From Crenobacter cavernae (GTDB lineage: Bacteria > Pseudomonadota > Gammaproteobacteria > Burkholderiales > Chromobacteriaceae), in NCBI RefSeq assembly GCF_003355495.1, contig NZ_CP031337.1, forward strand, positions 1,555,001 to 1,619,000: 64,000 nt of DNA. Reading direction: 5' to 3'. Both the position numbers and the translations under genes were made by a program. Under the pieces are notes generated by a model. The model was not told where the DNA came from, ran no database searches, and saw only the letters and a program-made list of their open reading frames with translations. This document shows positions 45,343 to 54,563 of the stretch, piece after piece. Numbering within the stretch: the first letter of the stretch is position 1; each line of letters starts with the position of its first letter.

Positions 45343-46099
45343 GCGCGGCCCCGATCTGCTCGCGCGCCGCTTCGCTCAGTGCGAAGCGGCTGTCGAACGC
45401 CGTCGCCGGCAGCGGCGTGCCAAACGACAGTTCGACCGTCATCGACGGTTCGGCGAGGATGTTGGCGATACAGGTCCACAGGCTGGTGTCGCCGGCGTAG
45501 GCCGGCGCGGTCGTCAGTTCGCCGTTCGCGTCGAGGTAGCGTAGCGCCACCGGTTGCACCATGCCGCGGGACAATATGGCCGACTCGAACAGCGACGCCT
45601 TGAACGGCAACAGCACGGTGCCGTCCGACGTCGTCGACTCCGGGAACACCGCCATGCAGCCGCCGTTCTCGAGCGCGCGCGCCAGTTGTTCGTTGATGCG
45701 GCTCGCGTCGCGACGCTTGCTGCGGTCGATGAACAGCGTGCCGGCGTTCTTCACCAGCCAGCCGGCGATCGGCCAGGAGAGGATCTCGCGCTTGGCGACG
45801 AAGCGCGACACGGTGACGCTGTTCAGCGCGAAGATGTCGAGCCACGACACGTGGTTGGCGACCAAGAGCGTGTTGGCCGGGAACACGCCCGGCGCGGTGC
45901 CGCGCACCTTCACCTCGACCCCGAAAATCTTCAGCAGCCCGCGGCTCCAGCGCTGGTTGACCACCGCGCGCTCGGCGTATGCGAGGTTGCGAAAGCGCCC
46001 TGCGACGATCACGAGCGCGCGCAGCGCGTGCGAGACGACGCGGCCGAGCCGGGCGATACGGGTGGGAAACGGAGTTCGGCGGGGGAGGGCTGGAGACAT
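45272..46099 (-). CDS. Lysophospholipid acyltransferase (PlsC-like)
   Basis: 275 residues from the ATG at 46099. A basic, partly hydrophobic N-terminus is followed by the acyltransferase motifs NHVSWLD (HX4D, about 85-91) and FPESTTSDG, with RFVAKREI between. It probably esterifies lysophosphatidic acid or a related lysolipid at the inner membrane. The C-terminal 24 residues overlap the end of apaH on the opposite strand. It follows mutM in the same direction after 33 bp. Confidence 0.87.
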   Translation of the reverse strand: MSPALPRRTPFPTRIARLGRVVSHALRALVIVAGRFRNLAYAERAVVNQRWSRGLLKIFGVEVKVRGTAPGVFPANTLLVANHVSWLDIFALNSVTVSRFVAKREILSWPIAGWLVKNAGTLFIDRSKRRDASRINEQLARALENGGCMAVFPESTTSDGTVLLPFKASLFESAILSRGMVQPVALRYLDANGELTTAPAYAGDTSLWTCIANILAEPSMTVELSFGTPLPATAFDSRFALSEAAREQIGAALTRSSDLPGTAERTPEDLRAEAR

Positions 46100-46132
46100 G
46101 CTCAATCGGGCTTCAAAACGGTCAGCGCCACT

Positions 46133-46963
46133 CTAGCACGGCTGACAATGCGGGCAATAGTACGAGCTGCGCTGGCCCTGGCGGATCGCCTCGATCGTCG
46201 CGCCGCAGTGCCGGCATGCTTCGCCGGCGCGGCCGTACGCGTAATACGTCTGCTGGAAGTAGCCCGGCTCGCCGCCCGCGCCGACGAAGTCGCGCAAGCT
46301 GCTGCCGCCGGCCTCGATCGCGCGTGCCAGCACCGCCTTGATCGTCTCGGCCAACCTTGCGCAGTCGTCGCGCGTCAGCCTTTTCGCCGGCCGCGTCGGC
46401 CGGATGCCGGCGTGGAACAGCGCCTCGTTCGCGTAGATGTTGCCGACGCCGACCACCAGCGCGTTGTCCATCAGCGCCTGCTTGATCGCGACGCTCTTGT
46501 TGCGCGTCACCTTGTAAAGATGCTCGCCGCTGAACGCGTCGGACAGCGGCTCGGGGCCGAGCCTGGTCAACAGCGGATGATGCTCGGGCGCGCCGGCGTG
46601 CCACAGCCACGCGCCGAAGCGCCGCGGATCGCGGTAGCGCAGCACGGTCGGCATCGCGCCTACGGGCGACAGCACGAGGTCGACGTGGTCATGCTTCTCG
46701 GGCGGCGTGCCGGGCGGCACGAAACGCAGGCTGCCCGACATCCCGAGGTGCACGATCAGCGTGCCGTGCGCGAAGCCGATCAGCAGGTATTTGGCGCGCC
46801 GCGTCACCGACAGCACGGTCGCGCCCTCGAGCGTCGCGGCCAGCTCCGGCGGCACCGGCCAGCGCAGGGCCGCGCAGCGTACGGTGACGGCGTCGACGCG
46901 CGCGCGGGTCAGCGTCGGCGACACGCCGCGCTTCGTGGTTTCGACTTCGGGCAATTCGGGCAT
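46133..46963 (-). CDS. mutM: Formamidopyrimidine-DNA glycosylase
   Basis: 276 residues. The N-terminal catalytic PELPEVETTKRGV, the central helix-two-turn-helix and a C-terminal zinc finger (CRHCGATIEAI, SSYYCPHCQ) are all intact. It removes 8-oxoguanine and ring-opened purines and cuts the abasic site. One CTCGGCCAA copy lies inside (46344, read Leu-Ala-Glu on the coding strand). Divergent from the TPR lipoprotein gene. Confidence 0.97.
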   Translation of the reverse strand: MPELPEVETTKRGVSPTLTRARVDAVTVRCAALRWPVPPELAATLEGATVLSVTRRAKYLLIGFAHGTLIVHLGMSGSLRFVPPGTPPEKHDHVDLVLSPVGAMPTVLRYRDPRRFGAWLWHAGAPEHHPLLTRLGPEPLSDAFSGEHLYKVTRNKSVAIKQALMDNALVVGVGNIYANEALFHAGIRPTRPAKRLTRDDCARLAETIKAVLARAIEAGGSSLRDFVGAGGEPGYFQQTYYAYGRAGEACRHCGATIEAIRQGQRSSYYCPHCQPC

Positions 46964-47061
46964 GGCGCTCGCGGGCTTGTCACCCGCATGGAAGGAAAGG
47001 GCGTGATATTCTAGGGTCTATTCGCGTTGCACAATACGCGCCAAGGCCCAAGGCTTCGAAC

Positions 47062-48822
47062 ATGAATCGTCTGTCCCGCCCGCTGTCCATTCTACTCATC
47101 GCGCTTCTGGCTGGCTGCGCCCAGTTGAAGACGCCTGCGCCGACCGATGCGGCCAAGCCCGCCACCCAGCAGGACGCGGTGAAGGAGGGCGACGACAAGG
47201 ACGACACCGTCGAGAACGAAGCCAAGCTGCCGAAGCTGGCGCTGACGCCGAGCATCTTCTACGGCGTGCTCGCCAGCGAGATCGGCGCGCAGCGCGGCCA
47301 GGTCGGCAGCGCCGCGGCAACCTATCTCGACCTCGCGCAAAGCACCAACGACCCGCGCCTGGCGCGCCGTGCCGCCGAAATGGCGCTGTTCGCCGGCCAG
47401 GTGAAGGTCGCTGCCGACGCGCTCACGCTGTGGGTCAAGCTCGACCCCGAATCGCACGCCGCGCGCGAGCAGCTGTTCATCGTGCTCTTGCGCGCCGGCA
47501 GGTTGGCCGAGAGCCGCCCGCTGATCGAGGAGGTGCTGATGCGCGACCCGTCGCGCGCGCCGGCGGTGTTCGTCCAGCTCGCCCGCCTCGCGTCGCGCCA
47601 GTCCGACAAGCCCGGCACCTTCGCGCTGGTGCGCGAGTTGGCCGAGCGTTTCCCCGCGCTGCCCGAGGCGCGGTTCGCGCTGATCACCGTCGCCGCCGAA
47701 GTCGACGACCAGGCGACCGTCGACGCCGAATTCGACAAGCTCGCGAAGATCGCGCCGAAGTGGGATCTGCCCGTCGCCTGGCAGGTCGACCGCCTGCGCC
47801 GCGGCAACGTCGACGCCTCGCTGGCCTTCCTGAAGGCGGAGCTCGCGCGCCGCCCCGCCGCCGGCATCGACCTCAAGATGGCCTACCCGCGCCTCTTGGT
47901 GTCGGTCAAGCGCTACGACGAGGCGCGCGCCGAATTCGGCAAGCTGCTCAAGCCATACCCGGACAACGCCGACCTCTTGTACGCGGCCGGGCTGATGGAC
48001 TACCAACTCAAGGACACCCAGAACGCCGAGAAGCTGCTGTCCGAGGCGCTCAAACGCGGCCACCCGGAGGCCGACTTCCTGAGGCTGACGCTCGGCCAAC
48101 TGGCCGAGGAGCGCGGCGATGCGACGGCCGCGCGCGGCTGGTACGAATCGGTCGCCAGCGGCCAGCACAAGCTGCAGGCGCAGTTGCGCCTCGCCTCGAT
48201 CGACGCCGAGGCCGGCTTCATCGGCCCTGCGATAGCGCGTCTCGAGGCGGTCAACGCGTCGAGCAACGACAAGATCGCGCTCGCGCAAAGCGCGTCGCAA
48301 CTGGCGCGCCAGTACAAGCGCAACGACCTGGCCGAGCGCGTGCTCGACAAGGCGCTCGTGAGCTATCCGAACACGCCGGAGCTGTTGTACGAACGCGCGC
48401 TGGTGCACGAGATTCGCGGCAACTATGCCGGCGCCGAGCGCGACCTGCGCGCCTTCCTGATCGAAAAACCGGGCGACCCGGTCGGCGAGAACGCGCTCGG
48501 TTATCTGCTGGCCAATCGTACGCAGCGCTACAAGGAAGCGCACGCGCTGATCGCGCGCGCGTTGAAGGCCGATCCGGAAAACGCGACCATCCTCGACAGC
48601 ATGGGCTGGGTGCTCTACCACCAGGGCCGGCTCAAGGCCGCGCGCGGCTACCTGGAGCGCGCCTGGAACGCGATGCCGGACCCGGAGATCGCCGCCCATC
48701 TCGGCGAAGTGCTGTGGAAGCTCGGCCAACGTGACGAGGCGCGCGCGCTGTGGCAGAAGGCGGCCGCCGCCGCCCCCGATCATCCGGTGTTGAAAGACAC
48801 GCTGAAACGATTCCAGCCCTGA
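47062..48822 (+). CDS. TPR-repeat outer-membrane lipoprotein
   Basis: 586 residues. A lipoprotein signal with lipobox LLAGC (Cys19) is followed by an acidic linker and about ten tetratricopeptide repeats, including AARGWYESVASGQHK and the C-terminal DSMGWVLYHQGRLKAARGYLERAW. Family members sit immediately upstream of lolB in betaproteobacteria and are thought to be periplasm-facing scaffolds; function is not defined. It ends one base before the lolB start codon. Three exact 9-mer motif copies plus one reading across lie in it. Confidence 0.87.
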   Translation: MNRLSRPLSILLIALLAGCAQLKTPAPTDAAKPATQQDAVKEGDDKDDTVENEAKLPKLALTPSIFYGVLASEIGAQRGQVGSAAATYLDLAQSTNDPRLARRAAEMALFAGQVKVAADALTLWVKLDPESHAAREQLFIVLLRAGRLAESRPLIEEVLMRDPSRAPAVFVQLARLASRQSDKPGTFALVRELAERFPALPEARFALITVAAEVDDQATVDAEFDKLAKIAPKWDLPVAWQVDRLRRGNVDASLAFLKAELARRPAAGIDLKMAYPRLLVSVKRYDEARAEFGKLLKPYPDNADLLYAAGLMDYQLKDTQNAEKLLSEALKRGHPEADFLRLTLGQLAEERGDATAARGWYESVASGQHKLQAQLRLASIDAEAGFIGPAIARLEAVNASSNDKIALAQSASQLARQYKRNDLAERVLDKALVSYPNTPELLYERALVHEIRGNYAGAERDLRAFLIEKPGDPVGENALGYLLANRTQRYKEAHALIARALKADPENATILDSMGWVLYHQGRLKAARGYLERAWNAMPDPEIAAHLGEVLWKLGQRDEARALWQKAAAAAPDHPVLKDTLKRFQP

Positions 48823-48823
48823 C

Positions 48824-49384
48824 ATGCGATCCCTCAGCCTGGTCCCCCGCCTGGCCGCGCTCGCTCTTGTCGCGACGCTGACTGCGTGCGCGACGGCAGA
48901 GCGCCCCTTCGTCCCCGGCCCCGAATCGACCGCGCAGCGTCCGGCGGACACGCCGTTCGCCGCCGCCGGCCGCATCGCGGTCAACGCCGATGGCCGCGGG
49001 CATTACGGCAACTTCGAATGGCAGCACCGCGCGGAGCGCGACGAGCTGTCCATCCTGTCCCCGGTCGGCAGCACGGTCGCACGGCTGACGCGTGACGATT
49101 CCGGCATCGCGCTCGAGGCCGACGGCCAGACGCGCCGCGCGCTCGACGTAGAGACGCTGACGGCCGACGCGCTCGGCTACCCGCTGCCGCTCGAGAACCT
49201 GGTGTGGTGGATCCGCGGCCTGGCCGCGCCGGGCGTGCCGGTCGAAAAGACCGCCGACGGTATCGAGCAAGAGGGCTGGCGCATCCGCTTCATCGCCGAC
49301 GATGCCGGCGGCCCGGTGCCGCGCCGCGTCGAACTCGCGCGCGACGGGCTGTCGATCAAGCTCGTCACGCACCGCTGGCAGTGA
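48824..49384 (+). CDS. lolB: Outer-membrane lipoprotein receptor LolB
   Basis: 186 residues. Signal with lipobox LTAC (Cys22), then the LolB barrel: GRIAVNADGRGHYGNFEWQH, LLSPVGS-like LSILSPVGSTVARL, ENLVWWIRGL and C-terminal IKLVTHRWQ. It receives lipoproteins from LolA and inserts them into the outer membrane. First of the lolB-ispE-tRNA-Gln-prs-rplY-pth-ychF block. Confidence 0.93.
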   Translation: MRSLSLVPRLAALALVATLTACATAERPFVPGPESTAQRPADTPFAAAGRIAVNADGRGHYGNFEWQHRAERDELSILSPVGSTVARLTRDDSGIALEADGQTRRALDVETLTADALGYPLPLENLVWWIRGLAAPGVPVEKTADGIEQEGWRIRFIADDAGGPVPRRVELARDGLSIKLVTHRWQ

Positions 49385-49446
49385 AACTTCCCGCCGGGCA
49401 GGGCTCGGCCAACCTTTACCCATCCGGCGCCATCCGGACCCGATTG

Positions 49447-50289
49447 ATGACGTACGACTTCCAAGCCTTTCCTGCACCGGCCAAGCTCAACCTGATGCTC
49501 AAGGTGGTCGGCCGCCGCCCCGACGGCTACCACCTGCTCGAGACGGTGTTCCGCTTCATCGACTTTGCCGACACGGTCGAGATCGCCGCCACCGACGACG
49601 GCATCATCGAGCTCGTCAATCCGACGCCGGGCGTGCCCGCCGAGGCCGACCTCACCGTACGCGCGGCGCTGGCGCTGAAAGCCGCGAGCGGCAGCGAGCT
49701 GGGCGCGCGTATCCGCCTCACCAAGCGCATCCCGATGGGCGGCGGCCTCGGCGGTGGCAGTTCGGACGCCGCCACCGTGCTCTTGGCATTGAATCGCTTG
49801 TGGGGGGCGGGTTTCTCGCGCGAACGGCTGATGGAGCTGGGGCTGAAACTCGGTGCCGACGTGCCGGTCTTCGTGTTCGGCCGCAACGCTTTCGCGACCG
49901 GCGTCGGCGAGGCGTTGACCGAGCTCGACCTGCCCGAAGCGTGGTACGTCGTGCTGCATCCGGGCGTTCACGTGCCGACCGCCAAAATATTTTCGTCGCC
50001 GCTGTTGACACGCGATAGCCGGCCCAGCATAATGCGAACCCTCGAAACAACGCAGCAACGACGAAACGACCTGCAAGCGGCCGTTTTGGCGGAGTTCAAA
50101 GAAGTTGACAGCGCATTGTCGGAGCTAGCAAAATATGGCCCCGCGCTGATGACCGGCTCCGGAAGTTGCGTGTTTCTCGAGTGCGAGTCGCAAGACCAAG
50201 CAAATACAGTATTCAGGACCGTGTCGGAAAAATACGACGGGTTTGTGGCCAAGGGGCTGGCAAGCCACCCGATGTTCGACAGGGTCTGA
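49447..50289 (+). CDS. ispE: 4-diphosphocytidyl-2-C-methyl-D-erythritol kinase
   Basis: 280 residues of the GHMP kinase fold. PAPAKLNLMLKVVGRRPDGYH at the start, the ATP loop PMGGGLGGGSSDAA (about 98-111) and the C-terminal MTGSGSCVF are all conserved. It phosphorylates CDP-methylerythritol in the non-mevalonate isoprenoid pathway. The 3' third is noticeably more AT-rich than the rest. It lies 62 bp after lolB, with a 9-mer motif in the gap. Confidence 0.95.
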   Translation: MTYDFQAFPAPAKLNLMLKVVGRRPDGYHLLETVFRFIDFADTVEIAATDDGIIELVNPTPGVPAEADLTVRAALALKAASGSELGARIRLTKRIPMGGGLGGGSSDAATVLLALNRLWGAGFSRERLMELGLKLGADVPVFVFGRNAFATGVGEALTELDLPEAWYVVLHPGVHVPTAKIFSSPLLTRDSRPSIMRTLETTQQRRNDLQAAVLAEFKEVDSALSELAKYGPALMTGSGSCVFLECESQDQANTVFRTVSEKYDGFVAKGLASHPMFDRV

Positions 50290-50298
50290 CAGGTTTAC

Positions 50299-50373
50299 TG
50301 GGGAGTCGCCAAGTGGTAAGGCACCGGATTTTGATTCCGGCATTCGTAGGTTCGATCCCTACCTCCCCAGCCA
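50299..50373 (+). tRNA. tRNA-Gln(TTG)
   Basis: 75 nt with CCA encoded. Acceptor TGGGGAG/CTCCCCA, anticodon stem CCGGA/TCCGG, loop TTTTGAT giving anticodon TTG, T-arm GTAGG-TTCGATC-CCTAC. The placement between ispE and prs is conserved in betaproteobacteria. Confidence 0.97.
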
Positions 50374-50384
50374 ATAAATCAAGA

Positions 50385-50417
50385 AAGCGTGTAAGCTCAC
50401 CCCTTACACGCTTTTTT
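50385..50417 (+). terminator. Terminator after tRNA-Gln
   Basis: AAGCGTGTAAG/CTTACACGCTT with a 7-nt loop and six T. Confidence 0.9.
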
Positions 50418-50443
50418 CTTATGTTTTTTCCAGGGCAATCGTT

Positions 50444-51427
50444 ATGGCGGCTTACGACAGTCTGATGGTCTTCACCGGGACGGCCAACCCCGACCTCGCG
50501 CAAAACGTGGTCAAACACCTCGACATTTCGCTGGGGCGCGCCGACGTCGGCCGCTTCTCCGACGGCGAGGTGGCGGTGGAACTCCTGGAGAACGTCCGCG
50601 GTCGCGACGTGTTCATCCTGCAGTCGACCTGTAACCCGACCAACGACAACCTGATGGAAATCCTGACCATGGCCGACGCGCTCAAGCGTGCCTCGGCCGG
50701 CCGGATTACCGCCGCGATTCCCTACTTCGGTTACGCCCGCCAGGACCGCCGTCCGCGTTCGGCGCGCGTGCCGATCTCGGCGCGCCTGGTGGCCAATATG
50801 CTGACCACCGCCGGCATCGACCGCGTGCTGACCGTCGATCTGCACGCCGACCAGATCCAGGGCTTCTTCGACGTGCCGGTCGACAACGTCTACGCGACGC
50901 CGGTGCTGCTGAAGGACATCATGGCCCAGCGCTTCGAAGACCTGATCGTCGTCAGCCCGGATGTCGGCGGCGTGGTGCGCGCGCGCGCCACCGCCAAGGC
51001 GCTGAACACCGATCTGGCCATCATCGACAAGCGTCGTCCCAAGGCCAACGTGGCCGAGGTGATGAACATCATCGGCGACGTATCGGGCCGTACCTGCCTG
51101 ATCATCGACGACATGATCGACACCGCCAACACCCTGTGCAAGGCCGCTTCCGCGCTGAAAGAGCGCGGCGCCGCGCGAGTGTATGCTTACGCCACCCACC
51201 CGGTATTCTCCGGCCAGGCGGTCGACCGCATTCAGAATTCCGACATCGACCAAGTCGTTGTGACCGACACCATCCCGCTGTCGGCTCAGGCCCGCGCCTG
51301 CTCGCGCATCCGCGCCGTCTCGATCGGCGGCCTGATCGCCGAGACGCTGCGTCGCATCAACAACGAAGAGTCTGTGTCCTACCTCTTCAACGAGGAACTG
51401 GTTTCGACAGGCTCCGTCCTGCCGTAA
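50444..51427 (+). CDS. prs: Ribose-phosphate pyrophosphokinase
   Basis: 327 residues. Two phosphoribosyltransferase-like domains with the flexible loop YARQDRRPRSARVPIS, the metal-binding TVDLHADQIQGFF and the PRPP-binding loop LIIDDMIDTANTL. It makes PRPP for nucleotides, His, Trp and NAD. Preceded by a tRNA terminator, so it probably has its own promoter, and followed by rplY after 61 bp. Confidence 0.97.
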   Translation: MAAYDSLMVFTGTANPDLAQNVVKHLDISLGRADVGRFSDGEVAVELLENVRGRDVFILQSTCNPTNDNLMEILTMADALKRASAGRITAAIPYFGYARQDRRPRSARVPISARLVANMLTTAGIDRVLTVDLHADQIQGFFDVPVDNVYATPVLLKDIMAQRFEDLIVVSPDVGGVVRARATAKALNTDLAIIDKRRPKANVAEVMNIIGDVSGRTCLIIDDMIDTANTLCKAASALKERGAARVYAYATHPVFSGQAVDRIQNSDIDQVVVTDTIPLSAQARACSRIRAVSIGGLIAETLRRINNEESVSYLFNEELVSTGSVLP

Positions 51428-51488
51428 ACGGTACGGCCGCTGGTCGCGGCGGCCGTGCTGCCTTCATTAGAAACTTGGAGTTTTACAC

Positions 51489-52079
51489 ATGTCCTACGAA
51501 CTGATCGCCGCCAAGCGCGTTGAACAAGGTACGGGTGCGAGCCGCCGCCTGCGCCGCGCTGGCAAACTGCCGGCCGTCGTCTACGGTGCCGGCAAGGATG
51601 CCGAAGCCATCGTGCTCGAGCACAACCCGCTGTACTACGCGCTGAAAGACGAAGCTTTCCACGCCTCGGTGCTGGACCTCGTCGTCGACGGCGACAAGCA
51701 GCAGGTGCTGGTGCGTGACTACCAGATGCACCCGTTCAAGCAGCTGGTGCTGCACATCGACTTCCAGCGCATCGATGCGAACGAAAAAATCAACGTGAAC
51801 GTGCCGCTGCACTTCCTGAACGCCGACCTGTCGCCGGCCGTGAAGCTGCAAAGCGGCAAAGTGTCGCACGTCGTGACCAGCGTCGAAGTCAGCGCCCTGC
51901 CGGGTCAGCTGCCGAAGTTCATCGAAATCGACCTGTCCGAAGCGCAAGCCGGTCAGTCGGTTCACCTGTCCGACCTGAAACTGCCGGAAGGCGTCGAGCT
52001 GGTGGCCCTGGCCCGCGGCGAGAACGCGACCGTGGCCAACATTTCGGGCAAAGCTTCCGCCGAAGCCGCTGCCGAGTAA
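51489..52079 (+). CDS. rplY: 50S ribosomal protein L25 (long, CTC form)
   Basis: 196 residues, the two-domain L25/TL5/CTC version. The N-terminal 5S rRNA-binding domain begins ELIAAKRVEQGTGASRRLRR and contains KLPAVVYG and LVRDYQMHPFK. The C-terminal beta domain ends in an Ala-rich tail. GAG-rich ribosome binding site CTTGGAG 8 nt upstream. Closed by a strong terminator before pth. Confidence 0.96.
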   Translation: MSYELIAAKRVEQGTGASRRLRRAGKLPAVVYGAGKDAEAIVLEHNPLYYALKDEAFHASVLDLVVDGDKQQVLVRDYQMHPFKQLVLHIDFQRIDANEKINVNVPLHFLNADLSPAVKLQSGKVSHVVTSVEVSALPGQLPKFIEIDLSEAQAGQSVHLSDLKLPEGVELVALARGENATVANISGKASAEAAAE

Positions 52080-52100
52080 TTCCGGGTTTCCCGGAAACCG

Positions 52101-52139
52101 GGCCCGCTGCGAACCCTCTCGGCTCGCAGCGGGCCTTTT
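52101..52139 (+). terminator. Terminator after rplY
   Basis: GGCCCGCTGCGA/TCGCAGCGGGCC, 11-nt loop, four T. Confidence 0.88.
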
Positions 52140-52159
52140 GCATTGAAGAGGGAAGAAGA

Positions 52160-52741
52160 ATGAGCGAGATCCGCCTGGTGGTCGGGCTCGGCAATCCAGG
52201 CCCCGAATACGAAAAGACCCGTCACAACGCCGGTTTCTGGCTGGTCGACGAACTGGCGTGGCAGCTGAAGGCGCGCCTCTCGCCAGACGCCAAGTTCTTC
52301 GGCGAGGTCGCGCGCGCGACGCACCCGGCAGGCGGCGAACTGTGGCTGTTGAAGCCGGCGACCTATATGAACCTGTCCGGCCAGTCGGTCGGCGCGCTGG
52401 CGCGTTTCTACAAGATCCCGATCGAGTCGACGCTGGTCGTCCACGACGAACTCGACCTTGCGCCCGGCATCGCGCGCTTCAAGCAGGGCGGCGGCCACGG
52501 CGGCCACAACGGCCTGAAAGACATCGTCGCCAAGTGCGGCGGGCCGAACTTCTGGCGCTTGCGGATCGGCATCGGCCACCCGGGCGACCGCAACGAGGTC
52601 GCCAACTTCGTGCTGAAGAAGGCGCGCAGCGAGGAGCAGACACAGATCGACGACGCGATCGCCGACGCGCTCAAGGCGCTGCCGACGGCGCTCGCCGGCG
52701 ACTTCCCGGCGGCCATGAAGGCGCTGCACACCGCGCGCTGA
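52160..52741 (+). CDS. pth: Peptidyl-tRNA hydrolase
   Basis: 193 residues. VGLGNPGPEYEKTRHNAGFW holds the catalytic His (in TRHNAG), followed by KPATYMNLSGQSV, HDELDLAPG and GGGHGGHNGLKD. It frees tRNA from stalled peptidyl-tRNA. AAGAGGGAAGAAG ribosome binding site. Confidence 0.97.
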   Translation: MSEIRLVVGLGNPGPEYEKTRHNAGFWLVDELAWQLKARLSPDAKFFGEVARATHPAGGELWLLKPATYMNLSGQSVGALARFYKIPIESTLVVHDELDLAPGIARFKQGGGHGGHNGLKDIVAKCGGPNFWRLRIGIGHPGDRNEVANFVLKKARSEEQTQIDDAIADALKALPTALAGDFPAAMKALHTAR

Positions 52742-53006
52742 TCGGTTTACTCAAATCGAATTTCTGGTGAGGCGGGGATCGAGAACGGACCGGCCGTGAG
52801 CGAAACGTCCGCCCGAGCGGCGGCAGACCGGGGCCATCCCGAGCCAGCCTTTCCCCGACGTCGGCTTTCCCCTGCGTTGTCCCGCCGGCATTGCCACGCC
52901 GGCGCCTCTCGTGTCGCCGCGACGGCGGACCGTCTTGCTAAGTGATGCTAAAATAACGGTTTTTCGTGCGCCGCCCCCGCCGGGGGCGTCTCGACAAAGG
53001 ATTCCC

Positions 53007-54098
53007 ATGAGCCTCAAATGCGGCATCGTCGGCCTGCCGAACGTCGGCAAGTCGACCCTGTTCAATGCGCTGACCCGTGCCGGCATCGAAGCCGCCAATT
53101 ATCCGTTCTGCACCATCGAGCCGAACGTCGGCATCGTCGAAGTGCCCGACCCGCGCCTCGACGCGCTGTCGCAGATCGTCAACCCGCAGAAGGTGCAGCC
53201 GGCCATCGTCGAATTCGTCGACATCGCCGGCCTGGTGGCGGGCGCGTCCAAGGGCGAGGGCCTCGGCAACCAGTTCCTCGCCAACATCCGCGAGACCGAT
53301 GCCATCGTGAACGTCGTGCGCTGCTTCGACGACGACAACGTCGTGCACGTCGCCGGCAAGGTCGACCCGGTCGCCGACATCGAGACCATCGTCACCGAAC
53401 TCGCGCTGGCCGATCTCGCGACGGTGGAAAAGGCGATCCAGCGCGACGGCAAGAAGGCCAAGTCGGGCGACAAGGACGCGATGCGCCTCGTCGCGTTGCT
53501 CGAGAAGGTGCGAGCGCACCTCGACCAGGGCCTGCCGGCGCGCTCGCTCGGCCTCGATGAAGACGACGTCGCGCTCCTGAAGCCGATCTGCCTGTTGACG
53601 ATCAAGCCGGCGATGTACGTCGCCAACGTCGCCGACGACGGCTTCGAGAACAACCCCTACCTCGACCACTTGAAGGCGCTGGGCGACAAGGAAGGCGCGC
53701 CGGTCGTCGCGCTGTGCGCTGCGATCGAGTCGGAAATCGTCGAACTCGACGACGCCGACAAGGCCGAGTTCCTGTCCGAGATGGGCCTCGATGAACCGGG
53801 CCTGAACCGCCTGATCCGCGCCGGCTACAAGCTCTTGGGCCTGCAGACCTACTTCACCGCAGGCGTGAAGGAAGTGCGCGCGTGGACCATCCACGTCGGC
53901 GACACCGCACCGCAGGCGGCCGGCGTGATCCACACCGACTTCGAACGCGGCTTCATCCGTGCACAGACCATCGCCTTCGACGACTTCATCGCCTGCGGCG
54001 GCGAGGCCAAGGCCAAGGAAGCCGGCAAGATGCGCTCGGAAGGCAAGGAATACGTCGTCAAGGATGGCGACGTGATGAACTTCCTGTTCAACGTCTGA
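53007..54098 (+). CDS. ychF: Redox-regulated ribosome-binding ATPase YchF
   Basis: 363 residues from the ATG at 53007. Walker A GLPNVGKSTLFN, switch II DIAGLVAGASKGEGLGN, NVAD-type specificity motif (VANVADD) in place of NKxD, and a C-terminal TGS domain (HTDFERGFIRAQ, VKDGDVMNFLFNV). It binds ATP rather than GTP and associates with ribosomes. The 265-bp gap to pth holds no gene and probably the promoter. Confidence 0.97.
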   Translation: MSLKCGIVGLPNVGKSTLFNALTRAGIEAANYPFCTIEPNVGIVEVPDPRLDALSQIVNPQKVQPAIVEFVDIAGLVAGASKGEGLGNQFLANIRETDAIVNVVRCFDDDNVVHVAGKVDPVADIETIVTELALADLATVEKAIQRDGKKAKSGDKDAMRLVALLEKVRAHLDQGLPARSLGLDEDDVALLKPICLLTIKPAMYVANVADDGFENNPYLDHLKALGDKEGAPVVALCAAIESEIVELDDADKAEFLSEMGLDEPGLNRLIRAGYKLLGLQTYFTAGVKEVRAWTIHVGDTAPQAAGVIHTDFERGFIRAQTIAFDDFIACGGEAKAKEAGKMRSEGKEYVVKDGDVMNFLFNV

Positions 54099-54115
54099 TC
54101 GGTCTTGTCGACGAG

Positions 54116-54147
54116 AAAAACGCCGCCCCACGGGGCGGCGTTTTTTT
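54116..54147 (+). terminator. Terminator after ychF
   Basis: CGCCGCCCC/GGGGCGGCG with a 2-nt loop and seven T, followed 16 bp later by a 9-mer motif copy. Confidence 0.92.
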
Positions 54148-54173
54148 ATCGGGCATCCAAGGTTGGCCGAGCC

Positions 54174-54386
54174 TCAGCGCCCCGGCGTCGCCCAGCGCCG
54201 TTCGCTGTAACACCCGAGCGCTTCGAGCGTGCCGCACAGCAGCAGATAGAGCCGCGCGATGAAGGCGAGGATCTCCAGCGGGTAGACCTGCTCGCGCTTG
54301 TTCACCTGCGTCGCGACGAAGGTCAGCTCGGCGACGCCGACGACGTAGGCGAAAGCGATGCGGGCGTCGGCGGCTTGTGCCGTCAT
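54174..54386 (-). pseudogene. C-terminal remnant of a polar amino-acid ABC permease
   Basis: 70 codons. The segment VVGVAELTFVATQVNKREQV, YPLEILAFIARLYLLLCGTLEAL and ERRW matches the last two membrane helices of HisM/GlnP-type permeases. The EAA loop and first helices are missing. It does not belong to the permease at 56975, whose own C-terminus is complete, so it marks a lost transporter. Confidence 0.65.
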
Positions 54387-54563
54387 GTCGATTGCATCTT
54401 ACGGAGTCGCCATCATTCCATGAAATTATCGATTTCTATATCGCTGCCGGTTTTATTCGGCTGAAGTTTCCATGCGGTAAGGCCGATGTCAGCGCGCAAT
54501 CTGCGACTAATATGGAAGCGTTGCGCCCGCGCGGCGCGTGATGACATCGAGGAGCTAGGCGGC

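Noticed and set aside
47092..48984. 630-codon frame antisense to the TPR lipoprotein gene
   Set aside because: Repetitive Arg/Leu/Gly shadow; the sense strand has a lipobox and TPR repeats.
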